This document shows, piece after piece, positions 21,735-34,697 of a stretch of 64,000 bases of DNA. How positions within the stretch are numbered: position 1 is the stretch's first letter; every line of letters starts with the position of its first letter. Source of the DNA: Tieghemostelium lacteum (taxonomy: Eukaryota > Evosea > Eumycetozoa > Dictyosteliales > Raperosteliaceae); the NCBI GenBank assembly GCA_001606155.1, contig LODT01000035.1, positions 1-64,000 of the forward strand. Reading direction: 5' to 3'. The notes below the pieces were generated by a model that saw nothing but the letters and a program-made list of their open reading frames with translations, did not search any database and was not told the origin of the DNA. A program made the position numbers and the translations under genes.

Positions 21735-22832
21735 ATGTCGAGTAAATCAAAGAATAATAAAAATAAACAAGTTAAACATAGCTCTAGGCATAAAGAAAAA
21801 ATATTCAATGATGGTGGTGGAGAAAGTGAAAATGATAAAAAACAAATAATAAAAGGTGAAGAAAAACATAGGATAATGGCACAAAGTTATCCCATTAAAT
21901 TGGTGATGTGGGATTTTGGTCAATGTGATTCAAAAAAATGTACTGGTAGAAAATTAGAGAGATTGGGTTATATAAAATCAATTAATCTTACCAATAAATT
22001 TAGAGGTATTGTTTTGACACCATCTGCAAAACAATCTATATGTCCATTGGATAAAGAGATTGTTCAACAACTTGGTATCTCTGTTGTTGATTGCTCTTGG
22101 GCAAAATTAGATACAATACCATTTGGAAAGATGAGAGGTGGTCATGATAGATTACTACCATTTCTCATTGCTGCCAACCCTGTAAACTATGGTAAACCTT
22201 TTAAATTATCTTGTGTTGAGGCTGTTGCTGCATGTCTCTACATTACTGGTTTTGATCAAGAAGCTCATCAAATTTTAGGTGGTTTTAAATGGGGTCCTTC
22301 ATTTTATAAAGTGAATAAGGATCTTTTTGAAAAATATTCACAATGTAAATCAAGTGCTGAAGTAGTTCAAGTTCAAAATGATTTCATTGCAAAATGTGAA
22401 GAGGAAGCTATTCAAAGAGATAAAGATCGTCTAGAAAATCAAAAATCAATTGAAAATTTAGTAAATGATAGTGATGATGAAAATAATGATAATAATGATG
22501 ATTTTGGTTTAATTGTAAATCCAAATAGACATTTAAATTTTAATAATGATGAAAATGATGAAGATGAAGATAAAGATGATGATGATGAAGATGATGATGA
22601 TGACGAAGAAGATGAGGATGGGGAGGATGGTGATGAGGAAGAAGAAGAAGAGGATATTGATGGGAATAAACAAGAAGAAGAGGAAGAGGAAAATGAATCT
22701 AATGATGAAGAAGAAGAAGAAGAGGAAAGTAGTGAAGATGAAAAATTAAATTATAAAAAGAAAAAAGAGATACAAAAGAAAAAACAAGAAGAGAGAGTTT
22801 TAAAAAAGATGGCAAATCTTAAAGTAAAATAA
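21735..22832 (+). CDS. tsr3: Tsr3, 18S rRNA aminocarboxypropyltransferase
   Basis: Single exon. The ATG at 21735 (MSSKSKNNK) is preferred over an upstream in-frame ATG at 21672, whose 21 residues look like AT-rich leader. The conserved core lies at residues ~45-225: MWDFGQCDSKKCTGRKLERLG, LTPSAKQSICPLD, DCSWAKLD, RLLPFLIAANPVNYG, LSCVEAVAACLYI, FKWGPSFYKVN. Tsr3 adds the aminocarboxypropyl group of SAM to a hypermodified uridine in small-subunit rRNA during late 40S maturation in the cytosol. A ~130-residue Asp/Glu-rich tail, common in eukaryotic Tsr3, ends in a basic patch. Confidence 0.95.
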   Translation: MSSKSKNNKNKQVKHSSRHKEKIFNDGGGESENDKKQIIKGEEKHRIMAQSYPIKLVMWDFGQCDSKKCTGRKLERLGYIKSINLTNKFRGIVLTPSAKQSICPLDKEIVQQLGISVVDCSWAKLDTIPFGKMRGGHDRLLPFLIAANPVNYGKPFKLSCVEAVAACLYITGFDQEAHQILGGFKWGPSFYKVNKDLFEKYSQCKSSAEVVQVQNDFIAKCEEEAIQRDKDRLENQKSIENLVNDSDDENNDNNDDFGLIVNPNRHLNFNNDENDEDEDKDDDDEDDDDDEEDEDGEDGDEEEEEEDIDGNKQEEEEEENESNDEEEEEEESSEDEKLNYKKKKEIQKKKQEERVLKKMANLKVK

Positions 22833-22946
22833 TTATAATAACTAAAGTGATTACATGAAATCTTAAACTGATGAGTCATCTAAAAGCTATAAAAAATTTA
22901 ATTTTTTTTTTTTAACCTTTTTTTTATTCAGAAAGTGAACAGCATA

Positions 22947-24530
22947 ATGAGATTAAAATATATAATTTCATTAATAGTTTATTTATGTATTATTAAAAAT
23001 TTTGTTTTATCTTATGAAACAGCAGGTTGGTAAATGAAACACAAAGAATGTTTAATAAAACAAAGAGAGACTAATAATAAATGTTTTTAAAAAAACAATG
23101 TAGATGTTGATAATTTAATAAAAGATGGTGATGATTTATTTAAGGGGGGTAAATATGATCAATCATTAGAAAAATTTACTAGTGCAATTGATATGATTGG
23201 ATCAGATAATGAGAATCAACACATTGTCAACATTCTATTTAAAAGAGCTGGTATCTATCAGATTAAAGGTAAAAATATATTAGCATTATCAGATGTAAAC
23301 AGAGCTATAGAGATAAACCCAACCAATTTTCATGCAAAAATTAAGCGAGCTAAAATACAAACATCATTAGGAAGATTTCAACAGGCTATTGAGGAGTACG
23401 AAAATATTCTCAAAACAAAACCTGATAATAGTATGGTAAAAAAATCATTAGACGAGGTTAAATCCTATGAAAAGTCACTATCAGAGGCCAAAGAACTAAT
23501 AGAATCAAAGAAATATCAAGAGTCAATAGTCATACTCACAAAGATACTTGAAAAGATTTCAGATCTAAAAGAGGCACGTCTACTTCGTTGCCAATGTAAC
23601 TATTACCTTGGTGAATATAGAAAGGCAATGGATGATACCATGTCAATTTTAAAATCTGAACCAACTTCTATTGATGCACTCTATTGGAGAGGTCGTTCAT
23701 TCTTTAGTTTTGGTGAAAAAGATGCTGCAATGAGATTCTTAAAAGAAGCTTTAAAATTTGATCCTGAAAATCAAAAGAGTAAAGATATGATTCAACTCAT
23801 TGCAAAGTTTGAAAAATCTAGTGCCAATGCCCAAGAATTATTCAACCAACAGAGATATGATGATGCACTCGGCCAAGTAAACCAAGCATTGGATATTGAA
23901 CCAAAGAATCCAACATTTTCACCTGGTCTCCTGGTGTTGAAATGTAAAATCCTTTTAAAACTTAAAAAGGCAAAGGATTCAATTCAAGCCTGCTCTTTGG
24001 CAATTGAACTGGATGACCAAAATGTTGATGCCTATCTAAACAGAGGTGAGGCCTGGATGTTTGAAGAAGACTACCAAAAGGCTCTTAATGATTTCAATAA
24101 GGCCAAGGAATATAGACCCAATGATGGAACTATTCATGAGGCAATAAGAAGAGCTACTAAGGCCCAAAAAATGGAAGCTAGAAAAGATTATTATAAGATT
24201 TTAGGTGTAACCAAGAGTGCAACTGAGGGTGAAATCAAAAAAGCCTTTAAAACTTTAGCCAGAACTAATCATCCTGATAAAGTACCAACTGAAGAACGTG
24301 AAATGGCTGAAAAGAGATATATGGATATCAATGAGGCTTATGAAGTTTTATCTGATCAAGAGAAACGTGATAAATATGATCGTGGTGAGGATTTACAAGA
24401 GATGCACCAAGGACATCATGGTGGTGGTTTCCCTTTTAATCCATTTGGTGGTGGTTTTGGCCAACAACATCATGGTTTTGGTGGTCAACAAGGTGGTGGT
24501 GGCTTCCATTACACATTTAATTTTGGTTAA
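22947..24530 (+). CDS. dnajc3: DNAJC3/P58-IPK-like ER co-chaperone (TPR + J domain)
   Basis: Exons 22947-23025 and 23104-24530 give 501 residues, close to the human length. The first exon supplies a signal peptide (MRLKYIISLIVYLCIIKNF), placing the protein in the ER lumen. About nine TPR repeats fill residues 28-375. The J domain follows with DYYKILGV, the HPD triad and a DPxxKRxKYDRG-like end, then a short Gly/Phe/His-rich tail. P58 binds unfolded proteins and passes them to the ER Hsp70 BiP. No KDEL is present, as in other family members. Confidence 0.95.
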
Positions 24531-24609
24531 TAAAAATGTTTATTATATATAAAATTATGAAAAAGATTTATTTCAAAAGATATAAATGAAGAAAAATAGG
24601 TTTAAACAC

Positions 24610-25382
24610 CTATTGTTGTGGTTTTTCAATTGTTGGATAAAATGATTTATCAGACATTAGAGATATAACGGTATCATCTTCGGTTTGATCAAAATCCTGA
24701 TAAAAACATCCAACTGCCTCAAAAATTTTTGGAGTATATAAACATTCAATGTGTGAAACATCACCACTAGATTTCAATTCTTTTAATGCGTCTTTTGGGG
24801 CTACAGGTACAGCTACAATAATTTCTTTTGGATTTTTTACTTTAATACTTGCAATTGCAGCTTTAATAGTTGAACCTGTTGCAATTCCATCTTTGGAAAA
24901 AAATTTTCAAATGTGTAAGTATGGTAAAAATAGAAAAACTATAGTTTATAAATTGGTGAAATCATACCATCTACTAGTATAATGATTTTATTTGTGAAAG
25001 CAGTTGGTGGTCTATCACATCTATAGATTTTTTGTCTTCGTATAGATTCATCTCTTTGTTTTTTCATTTCTGATTCTAAATAATCTGAAGGTATATTGAT
25101 AGCTCTAATAACCTCATCGTTTAGGTAACCATCGCCATTCTCTGCAATAGCGCCTATTGCATATTCCTTATTGAATGGTGCCCCAATTTTTCGAGGTGCT
25201 ACAATATCCAATGGCAAAGATAACTCTTTACAAACTTGATAGGCCACAGGTACTCCACCTCTAGGTAGTGCAACAATAATTGTATCTGAACTACGACCTT
25301 TAAATTGATTTAATGCCTGTGCTAATTTTTGACCTGCATCTTCTCTATTTAAAAATTTTGAAAGTCTATTACTAATAAACAT
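24610..25382 (-). CDS. Bacterial-type phosphoribosyltransferase (COG1926-like)
   Basis: Exons 25382-24968 and 24890-24610 give 231 residues. The order of motifs matches predicted bacterial phosphoribosyltransferases of the COG1926 type: NREDAGQKLA, ALPRGGVPVAYQV, APRKIGAP, YAIGAIAENG, RPPTAF, then the PRPP-binding loop IILVDDGIATGST (restored by the intron join), AVPVAPKDAL, CLYTPKIFEAVGCFYQDF. Substrate is unknown even in bacteria. The family is rare in eukaryotes, so acquisition from bacteria followed by intron gain is inferred. It is convergent with the DNAJC3 gene. Confidence 0.9.
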
Positions 25383-25634
25383 GTTTCTGGTGAACTTGAG
25401 AAATTTAAAAAAAAAATAAAATTTTTTTTCTGTTCTCCAGATACTTGAAAGTTTAATTACCTCTTAAAGATTTGAATCCAAATAGGGACACTTTAAGTTC
25501 TTTTCTTTTGATAATGTTAAATGTTATAAATGATTGTTCAAAATGAATTGACAATTATAACTAATGTATATTAGTCAATTGAGTTTGTTTGAGGTTTAGC
25601 ATTTTTAACCTACATGAAATTTGAGTTTGAATAA

Positions 25635-25874
25635 CTACTTTTGAATTTTTGGAGATGCTGAAGGTGAGGATGTAAAATAATGACGAAGTCTTGGTGAATT
25701 TATATTAAAACTATTTCTTCTCTGCCTAAGATATTGTGTTGCATCTCTATGATATGGCGCTAAATTTACAATTAATACCATTGATATAAATATTAAAAAG
25801 AGTGTTTCACAAATGGACAATGGTGAGAAGTATGATATTGACACTATTAATGCCAAAAATATAAATGTAACCAT
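25635..25874 (-). CDS. Small membrane protein, function unknown
   Basis: A 79-codon frame with a proper ATG. The first ~40 residues form one or two hydrophobic helices (MVTFIFLALIVSIS, ETLFLIFISMVLIVNLA), followed by a basic segment (YLRQRRNSF) and a Ser/Pro tail. Its base composition is more coding-like than the surrounding AT-rich DNA, and it occupies its own interval between two minus-strand genes. No family is recognised. It could be a real micro-membrane protein or a chance frame. Confidence 0.5.
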   Translation of the reverse strand: MVTFIFLALIVSISYFSPLSICETLFLIFISMVLIVNLAPYHRDATQYLRQRRNSFNINSPRLRHYFTSSPSASPKIQK

Positions 25875-25998
25875 TTATTAAAGATATATTAATTAAAATG
25901 TGTGTGAAATGACAACAAATAAAAAAATTAAAAAATAACAAAAAAATTAAAAAAAACTCAAATTTTCAATTTTTATTAAATTATGATTTGATACCTTT

Positions 25999-27144
25999 TT
26001 AATTATCTTTATTTGAAGGATTTTTCATGTGATAACTTATCCAATTTGAAAAAAAAGCGGAGGCATCAAAATCTGGTTCACCATAGAGCTGTGAGAGGTT
26101 AATTTCAACTTTTGTGGTACCAGGTATGACTTTACTTGCTTCTAGAATCTTTTTTTGATGTCTCAATTGGGTGAGAAGCGTTTCATCAGCGGGTTCAGAT
26201 TTCCATTTGGATAGGATAGATTCAGCCTTGTTTACGGCATTTATAGCTTTTGAAGGTTCAGCAGCATTTACATAGATAGTTGCCAACTTTGTCCATTCTC
26301 TACCAAGTTCTGCAAAGTGAGTGTGACCATAACGATTCTTTAATACACTGACAACCTTTTCAGCATTGGGTACAGCTTGTTTATAATTATCAGTAGTGAC
26401 ATAGTAACGAGCTAGTAAGTCATAGACTTCACCAATTTTTAGAGAGTTTTCTTTGTAAATTTGAGAACGAATCTCCAAACATTTACTGAGCATTTCTTGA
26501 GTGTCTTTAGTTACTCTATCATCCATCATTGTTTTTGATGCCATATTAAATAGTGAATTTGCCATTACACTAATACTAGTTAGCATAAATAAATCGTCAC
26601 TGGTCAGTTCATAATCACATTTTGAACAAATAAATGTTCTACCTTCATAGTCTTCAAATGTAGTCTTATTGTTGATTGCATAGGTTTCATTGGACTTGTT
26701 GGCAGCTCTCTTATAGACTCTACTATTTGGATTGTAAAGTTTAGATTCATCAATTTTTTCCATTAGAGTACCACTACATTTTGCATCTTTGGCTAAACCA
26801 GATGACTGAGTAGGTAGTGCTGAACATTGTAATGGATTTGGAGTTCTTTTCTCTCTACATGCATTACATTCACATGTAAAGAAATATCTTTCTTTTAGTG
26901 CACGTATACGTTCATACAATTCCTCTTGATAGTAATGACAATTGGCATAGCATGTAGATATTTCACCACCTTTACTAATATCCTTTAATGCTTTTACTCT
27001 AATGGTATTACCAACAAATTGTACTGTAGTATTACTATCACATGAATGATTTAGAAAATTAAATAATGAAAATATTCCATAATATATATTAATCTTTAAA
27101 ATTGGTAATGTACCATCTCCATGATGATTATTATGATTGTGATC

Positions 27145-27186
<42 letters not shown>

Positions 27187-27635
27187 ATGTTGATGATGTT
27201 GATGATGATAATATAAATGATGATGTGATAATAATTCAGAAGATGGTAAATAGCTAACTTCATTGGCAGATAAATAGGTTGATAGTTGACAAAAATGTCT
27301 AACCAAAATTGGTAATGATACATCAGATTTTTGTATATTTAATTCCTGATGGAATCTTGAAAGAAATCTTTCAATTACTAAACATTCTAAAATGGCATCA
27401 ACCAATTTCTTACTTGAATGATCCGAAAAATGTGGATCATAACTATAAATGGTTTGATATTTACTCTGATATAGATTATAACTAACAATCTCTTGTATTG
27501 TTGTACCATGTTGATTATCAATACTCTTAGTTATTGTTTCATTATCAACTTCACTATTTATAGTTTCAAATGATGAATCTACCTTTGGTATATATCTTTG
27601 ATCTATATCTGTGAAATCTGTTATTAATTTTTTAC

Positions 27636-27694
<59 letters not shown>

Positions 27695-28866
27695 TGTAAT
27701 TCCTTATTCTTTTTAATTAAAATACGTATTACAATTAAAGATTCAATTGAACAAATTCTAAGGAAACCTTTACCACATTCTAACTTGTGAAATTCCATAC
27801 TATCTAATTTTAAACATTTATCAGAACAATATTGAGCATCACAACATTTTGGACAAAATATTGGTGAGAATATTTCTTTATAGCATTGGTGACATCTATT
27901 TGAAAATTCAATCTTGTTGAGAGCACTGACATAACAACGTTCTTGTATTAGATGAGTACCAGCAGTCAGCAAATCATCAGCTTGTGCTATTCTACCAGAG
28001 TATGCAGTGGAGTTTATAAATTTTACACGACTATCTACCAAAGAATGACTGGCCATAGCTCCATGTAGGAATTGGTGAAATTGGTGGCTATTATCTATAG
28101 ATTCTAGACCATCAGTATCAGGAGATGAGGAGGAAAGGGAATCATCATCCATTACAATTTTTAATTTTGCAATTTTCTCAAGATAGCTGTCAATGGATTG
28201 AGTGTCAATGACACCCATACTAGTGACCAATCGATGTGCCTCCAGAAAATCCTTTTTGGCCTTTATATATTTTTTCAGATTAAAATAACATATACCTCTT
28301 CGATAGTAAAGTTTATGTATGAGATGATCATCAGCAGCTTTACATTCAATTCCACGAGTTGACTCTTTTGCACCTTCCGCATACTTTTCCAAATTGACCA
28401 AGCACAATGATCTATTGGAATAGAGCTGAGATTGAAATTGAGGATCTTTATTCACCTCCATAGAGTACAATCTCAATGCCTCTGAATATAATAGTAGTGC
28501 ATTTAGATATTGTTTCTTTTGAAACAATTCATTTCCTTTGGTTTTGTAGGTTTTACTATTTTGTTCCCATGTGAATGATGTTCTATTCTGATACTCATAC
28601 TGTTTTATCAATTGAGTAGTTGAAGAGTTTATAGCCGAATCCATAACCATAGTTCTCTTTTCACCCAACATTGTCAACCAAATTGTCTTTATCAACTCAA
28701 TCTTTTCATTGACAGAGTTTACTCTTTCAATATTTTTTATCAATATCTCTCTTTGTGAATCTTTTAAATCCAATGTCAGAATTGGTAGAGATCTAGATAG
28801 TCCTTTTAATAATTTATAATCATATTGTATAAATATGTTTTGTGTCTTTCCATTTGTACCACTATT

Positions 28867-28925
<59 letters not shown>

Positions 28926-29166
28926 GATGGTTATGTACTGAATGTGGAGAATGATGATGGTGGTGGTGGTGGTGGTGGCTATGTTGCTGTTGTTGTTGGT
29001 GGTGATGGTGATGACTATCAAAATTTGGAGAAGATGAAGTTGCGTTTTTTGTAAATGTAAATGTATGTGAAAAATTATTACCACTACTAGTTGAGTTTAT
29101 ATTATCTTTTTGTGGATTCGAACTATTATTTGAATTCTTTTGTTTTGATTTCTTTTTTTGAGTCAT
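25999..29166 (-). CDS. SMYD4-like TPR-MYND-SET methyltransferase
   Basis: Single exon, 1055 residues. Low-complexity His- and Gln-rich start (poly-Q, poly-H, residues ~55-105). TPR repeats lie at ~205-320, the first half of a split SET domain from ~390, a MYND zinc finger at ~420-465 (CHQC, CPKCC, YCSDKC, H-x3-C), and the SET core with NHSCDSN near 707 and ISTCYAN, then the post-SET CECNAC near 765. The C-terminal ~250 residues are helical, TPR-like. This order is that of SMYD4-type proteins, which methylate lysine on histone or other targets. Three poly-Asn or poly-Gln inserts interrupt it. Confidence 0.85.
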
Positions 29167-29300
29167 TTATAAATATATATCAGTAGATCTCATATGTTGT
29201 GGGGGAGAAAAAAGATGTAAAAATAAAAACAAAAAAAAATCCAAAAAGCATGAAATTACGAATTTAGTGAGAGATTATAATTATTGTCAATTTATTTGAC

Positions 29301-31442
29301 TTATTCCCATATTTTAGAGTCTCTTTTGATATGGGTAATTGCAGATTGAATAAACCAATCAGTAACCTCTTGTACAATTTTAAGTTTTAATTGACGAGAG
29401 GTTTTGAAAGGTTTTGAATTATGTTTAGAAAAAATACTTGTATTTACTTTTATGAATAGATGGTACCAAGTTGGAAAAGCCTCATAGGATGATGCATAAT
29501 CATTGAAAGACACAAGTAAAATTTCTTCTTGAGAAGTTTTAGTATTGGTTACAGAAATGTTATTACCAGTAATAGAAATGGAGAAATTTTCCTCTATTTT
29601 CTCTTTAGATACTGGCTTGTTATCATTCATTGTTTTTACAATAAACTCTTGAATTAAATCATCCCTTGTATCTGGGGTCATTGAAGTTAATTGGAATTTA
29701 ATATGTGGACCATTATGCATTCTATTTCTATTAAACTGATTTGGTATTAATGGTAACAATTGTGATTCAATCTTTTGATAGAAGGTCAATTGTGAGGAAT
29801 TTTGTGGTACTGGTATAAATTTCCAAAACCATGGCCATGTGTATATATTGTTAGATATTATCCTTTCAAATGGCATTTGAAATTCAATGTCATTTAGAGA
29901 GTACAATGATATAATTGACGATTTTCCACTGAATATATCATAGATGAATTTGTTATTATATGAATGTGAAGCCCATTCACCCATAATCTTTTGGAAATTA
30001 GTGTAAAAGTAATACTGTAGTACTGGTAGACATCTAATGTATTTATCCACTGAAAAAGCATTTCTAAAGAACTGATTATGATCAATGGGTATATTCTTAC
30101 AACACAGGTTCTTGTCACCAATTTTCCAAACTATAGTTTGTAGTGCACTTAAACGTGGAGGACTATGATGAGCAGAGTCAAATAGCTTTTTCAAAAAGAA
30201 CATTGGATCGACTTTCTCCTTTTGTGGTACACCTCTCCAAAAGTTATAGTAAAACTTTATAAATGTATCCGATGCATATACTCTTGGCATGATTAGGTTA
30301 TTCATATCATCAGCAGAGATGAGATTATATTTTGAAAGAAACTTTAAATTGACAATCTCAATATGCTGAATAGTGAATCTAGTTAGATCAGATGGTATAC
30401 CTGACAGTTTGGTTACCACCCAATCAACTAGAGTATATACTTTTGATTTAGGTTTAAATAGTGATTTTCCAATGAGTGCTATTGACTCTAAATCACCAAC
30501 ACTTATAAAATAATAGACCCATGGTTGTATTCTATGTGGTAATATCAATTCTTTTTCCAACAAGAATTTAATAAATTCTTTTGGATCTTCATATTGACTT
30601 GGAACAGCCTCAAAGGTAAATTCAAACTTGTCACAAGAGATTTTTGTTTTGGAGCCATCAAAATCATTTGAGTAAAAATCTGGGAATTTTACTTGGAATT
30701 CATCTCGTTTCTCTAGTAGATATTTTATCATTAGCCTTGAGGTTATATAAAATGCATTGTAATATCTTCTTTGATCAGGGTCATCCAATGTAAGATGTTC
30801 ACATAGTAGTTCAAACATTGGTATAGATGCTTGTCCCAATGCACATTGGAAAGCCATATCTTCAAATTGTTCTATTCTATCTTTTCTATGTAGCAATAGA
30901 GCAGTGGCAATATCATACTGTTTAAATGCAATTGCATAATCAACTATTGAACGTCCTTCAAAACTGATTGTAGCTACCAATTTCACTTGAGATACAATAT
31001 ATAAAAATGTGTGATATTCATAACCCAAGAATCTATTACCCCCATTTTCCATATTGAATTTTCTAAAATTAATATTATCAATTACTAAATGCACTGTTAT
31101 ACTGTGTTTTGATAACTGTTCCAAAACATAAACTACCAATTGATAAGATGCCTTATATAATACTTTTGAAAGCTCTAATGAGCTAAAGTATTTTGGATTC
31201 CACATTTCAGATACTAAAATTTCACATACAGCTGGCATATTATTTTTAGAAATCTCACCATACAATAGATTTTGGTAATCAAACTCTACTCCTTTTGGTT
31301 TAATGGGATGGTTTGTTTTTGGAGTATGAATTTCATCATTACCGTAATCTAGTTTGTAATAATCACTGTCATTATCATCACCATATATATCCTCATCATA
31401 TTGATTTTCAATATCAATATCCCCTATCTGGGATGAATTTTG

Positions 31443-31501
<59 letters not shown>

Positions 31502-32558
31502 CATTGTCTATATCATTTTGGGAGGTATTATTATTGATATCAGAGGTATCATTTGACAGTTTAGTAGAAGCAAATTGATTAGGATATTGTTCATTTGGTT
31601 CTTCCTCATTGTTATAATTATTATTATAAAGAAGTACTGCGGCATGGGAACTATTGGTGTTATAATATAAAGAAGATTCTAAAATTTTCTTTACTTGTAA
31701 TGATTTTACCTTTGGTCTCTGAGTAACATGATATAGATGTGGATATTCATCTAATAGATATTGAACTATATCAACACAATCACTAGAAATTGCAAGCTCC
31801 AAAGGAACTGAGTGAATTGGGGTAATGATAAGATTGGATTTTGATAGTAGTTTTACCATTTCTAAATGACCAAATTTAGTAGCTTCAATAATTGAACCAA
31901 CTGTTAATGGTGAAATTAGATTTGGATGATATTCAATGAGAAAACTAATCATTTCCAAATGATTTCTATGTATTGTTACAAATATTGCTTGTTTTGGTAT
32001 GGAAAGCAACTGAAGTTTACCATATTTAAATAGTCTGAGACTAATTAAAAATTGGAATAATTTAACATGACCATTTTTCACAGCAATAATTAGACTATTC
32101 TCACTGATTGGGAATTTATATGGCACTGATAGAAGGAATTCAACAATTTCAATAGAACCACTATTACATGCCAAATCCAATAGAGTTGAACTTTTAGATT
32201 TATTATGAATTCTCTTTCTACTGGTATTATAAAATACCTGGTATTCTAAATCGTAGATCTTTCTGAATAGTTTATAATCACTATTACGTTTTAACAGTGA
32301 TCTTACAGCTTTAAATGACAAGTTAAAACAATAGTTATGAACTCTAGCATGTTCAATTTTATCAGCAATCAAATGGTAGTATCTATTGGATGCTGCCCAT
32401 GTTGATGTTAACCCTATATCATCATAAAAATAAATTTTTGGTTGTTTTGTTGCTTTTTTATGATAGATCTCTATTCTAAATTTTTGAGTCTTTACATAAC
32501 TAAATATTTTGTTTTTAATGTATATATTTCTAAATATTGTTAAAAAATTTATTTCCAT
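29301..32558 (-). CDS. Large dictyostelid-type ankyrin-repeat protein
   Basis: Single exon, 1085 residues. It opens with FLTIFRNIYIKNKIFSYV, the F-box-like N-terminal signature common to a very large dictyostelid family of ankyrin or leucine-rich proteins. Ankyrin-like repeats occupy residues ~125-290 (TLLDLACNSGSIEIVEFLL, IIEATKFGHLEMVKLL). A poly-Asn tract follows near residues 353-372. The remaining ~700 residues are helical and lack a recognised domain. A role as substrate adaptor is possible by analogy but unproven. Confidence 0.8.
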
Positions 32559-32871
32559 TATTACCGATTAACAAATATAAAAGTGAAGAAATGAAAATAA
32601 AAATTTTTCTGATTTCTTTAAAAATACAATGACAAGATTTTCTAACAAATTTCTATCTATTTGGGCTTTTTAAAGTTCTTTTTATTCATTAGTTTTTTTT
32701 ATAAATTATCTTTTATGTAAACAAGTTAACAGTCATTCAAAGGATCCTCAACTGGAAAAAACCAATTTTTGTAAAAAAAACCCATCCAATGTCATTTTCA
32801 ATTAATTGATTCATTTTAAAATTTTTTTTAAACAAATAAAAATTTTTTTATATTACATTCATTATTAATCC
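32559..32871. other. Shared promoter between divergent ankyrin genes
   Basis: AT-rich DNA between the large ankyrin gene (-) and the small ankyrin gene (+), with T runs near 32695 and 32825. Nothing else is seen. Confidence 0.6.
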
Positions 32872-33395
32872 ATGGAAACAGCAGAATCTTCATATGAAGA
32901 CGCTTGGTTTGCAAACTCTAAATCAGGTAATGTCACAGATGTTCAACAAATTATTCAATCAAAAAAAGTAAAAGTTGATATGAGTGACCATTTAGGAAAT
33001 ACTGCACTTCACTATGCAGCAAATGCTGGTCACACTGAAGTAGTTCAAGCTTTAATATCTGGTGGTGCAAATCTTAATGCATTAAATAAACATGGTGATA
33101 CACCATTACATAAAGTATGTTTATATAACTATTAGATAATAACTATAAGTTATATTAATAAAATGTATTTTAGGCTGCAGGTAGAAATAGATTAGAAACT
33201 GTTAAACTTTTAGTAAAATTGGGAGCATCAATTGATGCTATAAATGAAGATAAAGAAAAACCAATCGATTTAACTAGTAACCAAGATATTAAATTGGAAC
33301 TCTTACCAGTTGTTGAAGATATTGATGACGATGATGATGATGATAAAAACAATGATGACGATTATAATAGTGATGATGAAGGTGATGATGCTTAA
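32872..33395 (+). CDS. Small ankyrin-repeat protein with acidic tail
   Basis: Exons 32872-33114 and 33174-33395 give 154 residues. Three ankyrin repeats are visible (LGNTALHYAANAGHTEVV, HGDTPLHKAAGRNRLETV; the second is restored only by joining the exons). An Asp/Glu-rich tail of about 30 residues follows. The compact ankyrin-plus-acid-tail layout resembles small chaperone-like ankyrin proteins, for example yeast Yar1, but the link is only structural. It is tail to tail with the dTDP-glucose dehydratase gene. Confidence 0.8.
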
Positions 33396-33524
33396 AATAT
33401 CAAATTCTGTAAATCTCTCCCACTCACCGATTTATTTATAAAATAAAAAAAAAGAAATATTTGTTGTAATTTTAAATTATTTAAATAATTAATAAATAGT
33501 TTTTATTAGGTTAGGGAGGGCTAA

Positions 33525-34697
33525 TCATCCTTCTGAATGACAGATAAAAGATAATCCATTAGGGTGATTATTAGTGGTAGTGTCGTTTGATGGTAAAATA
33601 GTTTTATCCCAATAATTAATATTAGCAAGATACCAATTCAATGTTTTCTCTAAACCTTCTTCCCATGTTATATTTTGTCTCCAACCCAATTGTTTTAGTT
33701 TTTCAAAATTCAAGTTATATCGATAATCATTAAATGGTCTATCCTGTACAAATTTAATTAGACTTAAAGAATCAAATGGTTTCTCTGGATTTCTACTTTG
33801 AAACATTTCTAAAAGTTTTTTGGTCAGGTTGAGGTTACTGATTTCAAAATCTGTTCCTATATTATAAATTTCACCAATTACACCTTTATGTAATATGATA
33901 TCGAATGCATCAACCATATCACTAACATAAATAAATGATCTCATATTCTTTCCACTTCCATGAATAGTACATGCTTGTCCAGATGATAACAGTGTAATGA
34001 ATTTTGGTATAATCTTTTCAGGATACTGAAATGGTCCATATACATTATTTCCCCTAGTTATAATAGTCGGTAGTCCAAATGATCTCTGATATGCTTGTAC
34101 TAATAGTTCAGCAGCAGCCTTACTAGCGCTATAAGGATTAGTTGGTTGTATTCTAGTTAACTTTTCACAAGCTCCTCCATTAGCATTTTGTTGTTGCTGT
34201 TCTTTATCAGATATCATTTCACAACCATACACCTCATCTGTACTAACATAGATAAACCTTTTTACATTATGCTTCTTTGAGCATTCTAAAATTACATTGG
34301 TACCCATTACATTATTTTCAGTGAATCGAATACTGTTACTAAATGAGTGATCAACATGAGTGTATGCAGCCAAATGCAAAACAACATCAATTTTTTCATT
34401 CAAAAAGATGCTATCTAACAATTCAAAATTCAATATATTTCCATGATAGAATTTAAAGTTTCTAGCGCTACTAATTTCACTAATGTTCTTTTGGTTTGAG
34501 CTATAATCTAGTTTATCTAATACTATTATATTATAAAATGGGTACTTTTTTGTTAAAAATATTGAAAGATGGGAACCTCTACAAGTTTATTATTTATATA
34601 AAGATTGTTAACAGACTATTGTAATGGTGATGATGATTTGATGTGATGAAATGTAAACTTACATAAAACCTAAACCACCAGTTACCAATATATTCAT
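33525..34697 (-). CDS. tgds: dTDP-D-glucose 4,6-dehydratase
   Basis: Exons 34697-34663 and 34578-33525 give 362 residues. The 35-nt first exon encodes MNILVTGGLGFI, and the join gives the complete TGGxGFIGS NAD-binding motif. Further signatures: HLAAYTHVDHS, YVSTDEVYG, PYSASKAAAE (catalytic YxxxK), RGNNVYGPFQYPEKIIP, HGSGKNMRSFIYVSD, NIGTDFEISN, DRPFNDYRY. The enzyme converts dTDP-glucose to the 4-keto-6-deoxy sugar, the precursor of rhamnose-type sugars. A short Gln/Asn insert is specific to this copy. Length is normal. Confidence 0.95.

Noticed and set aside
34431-34433. Start of the dTDP-glucose dehydratase at an internal TTG
   Set aside because: A 35-nt upstream exon supplies an ATG and the NAD-binding glycine motif in phase.
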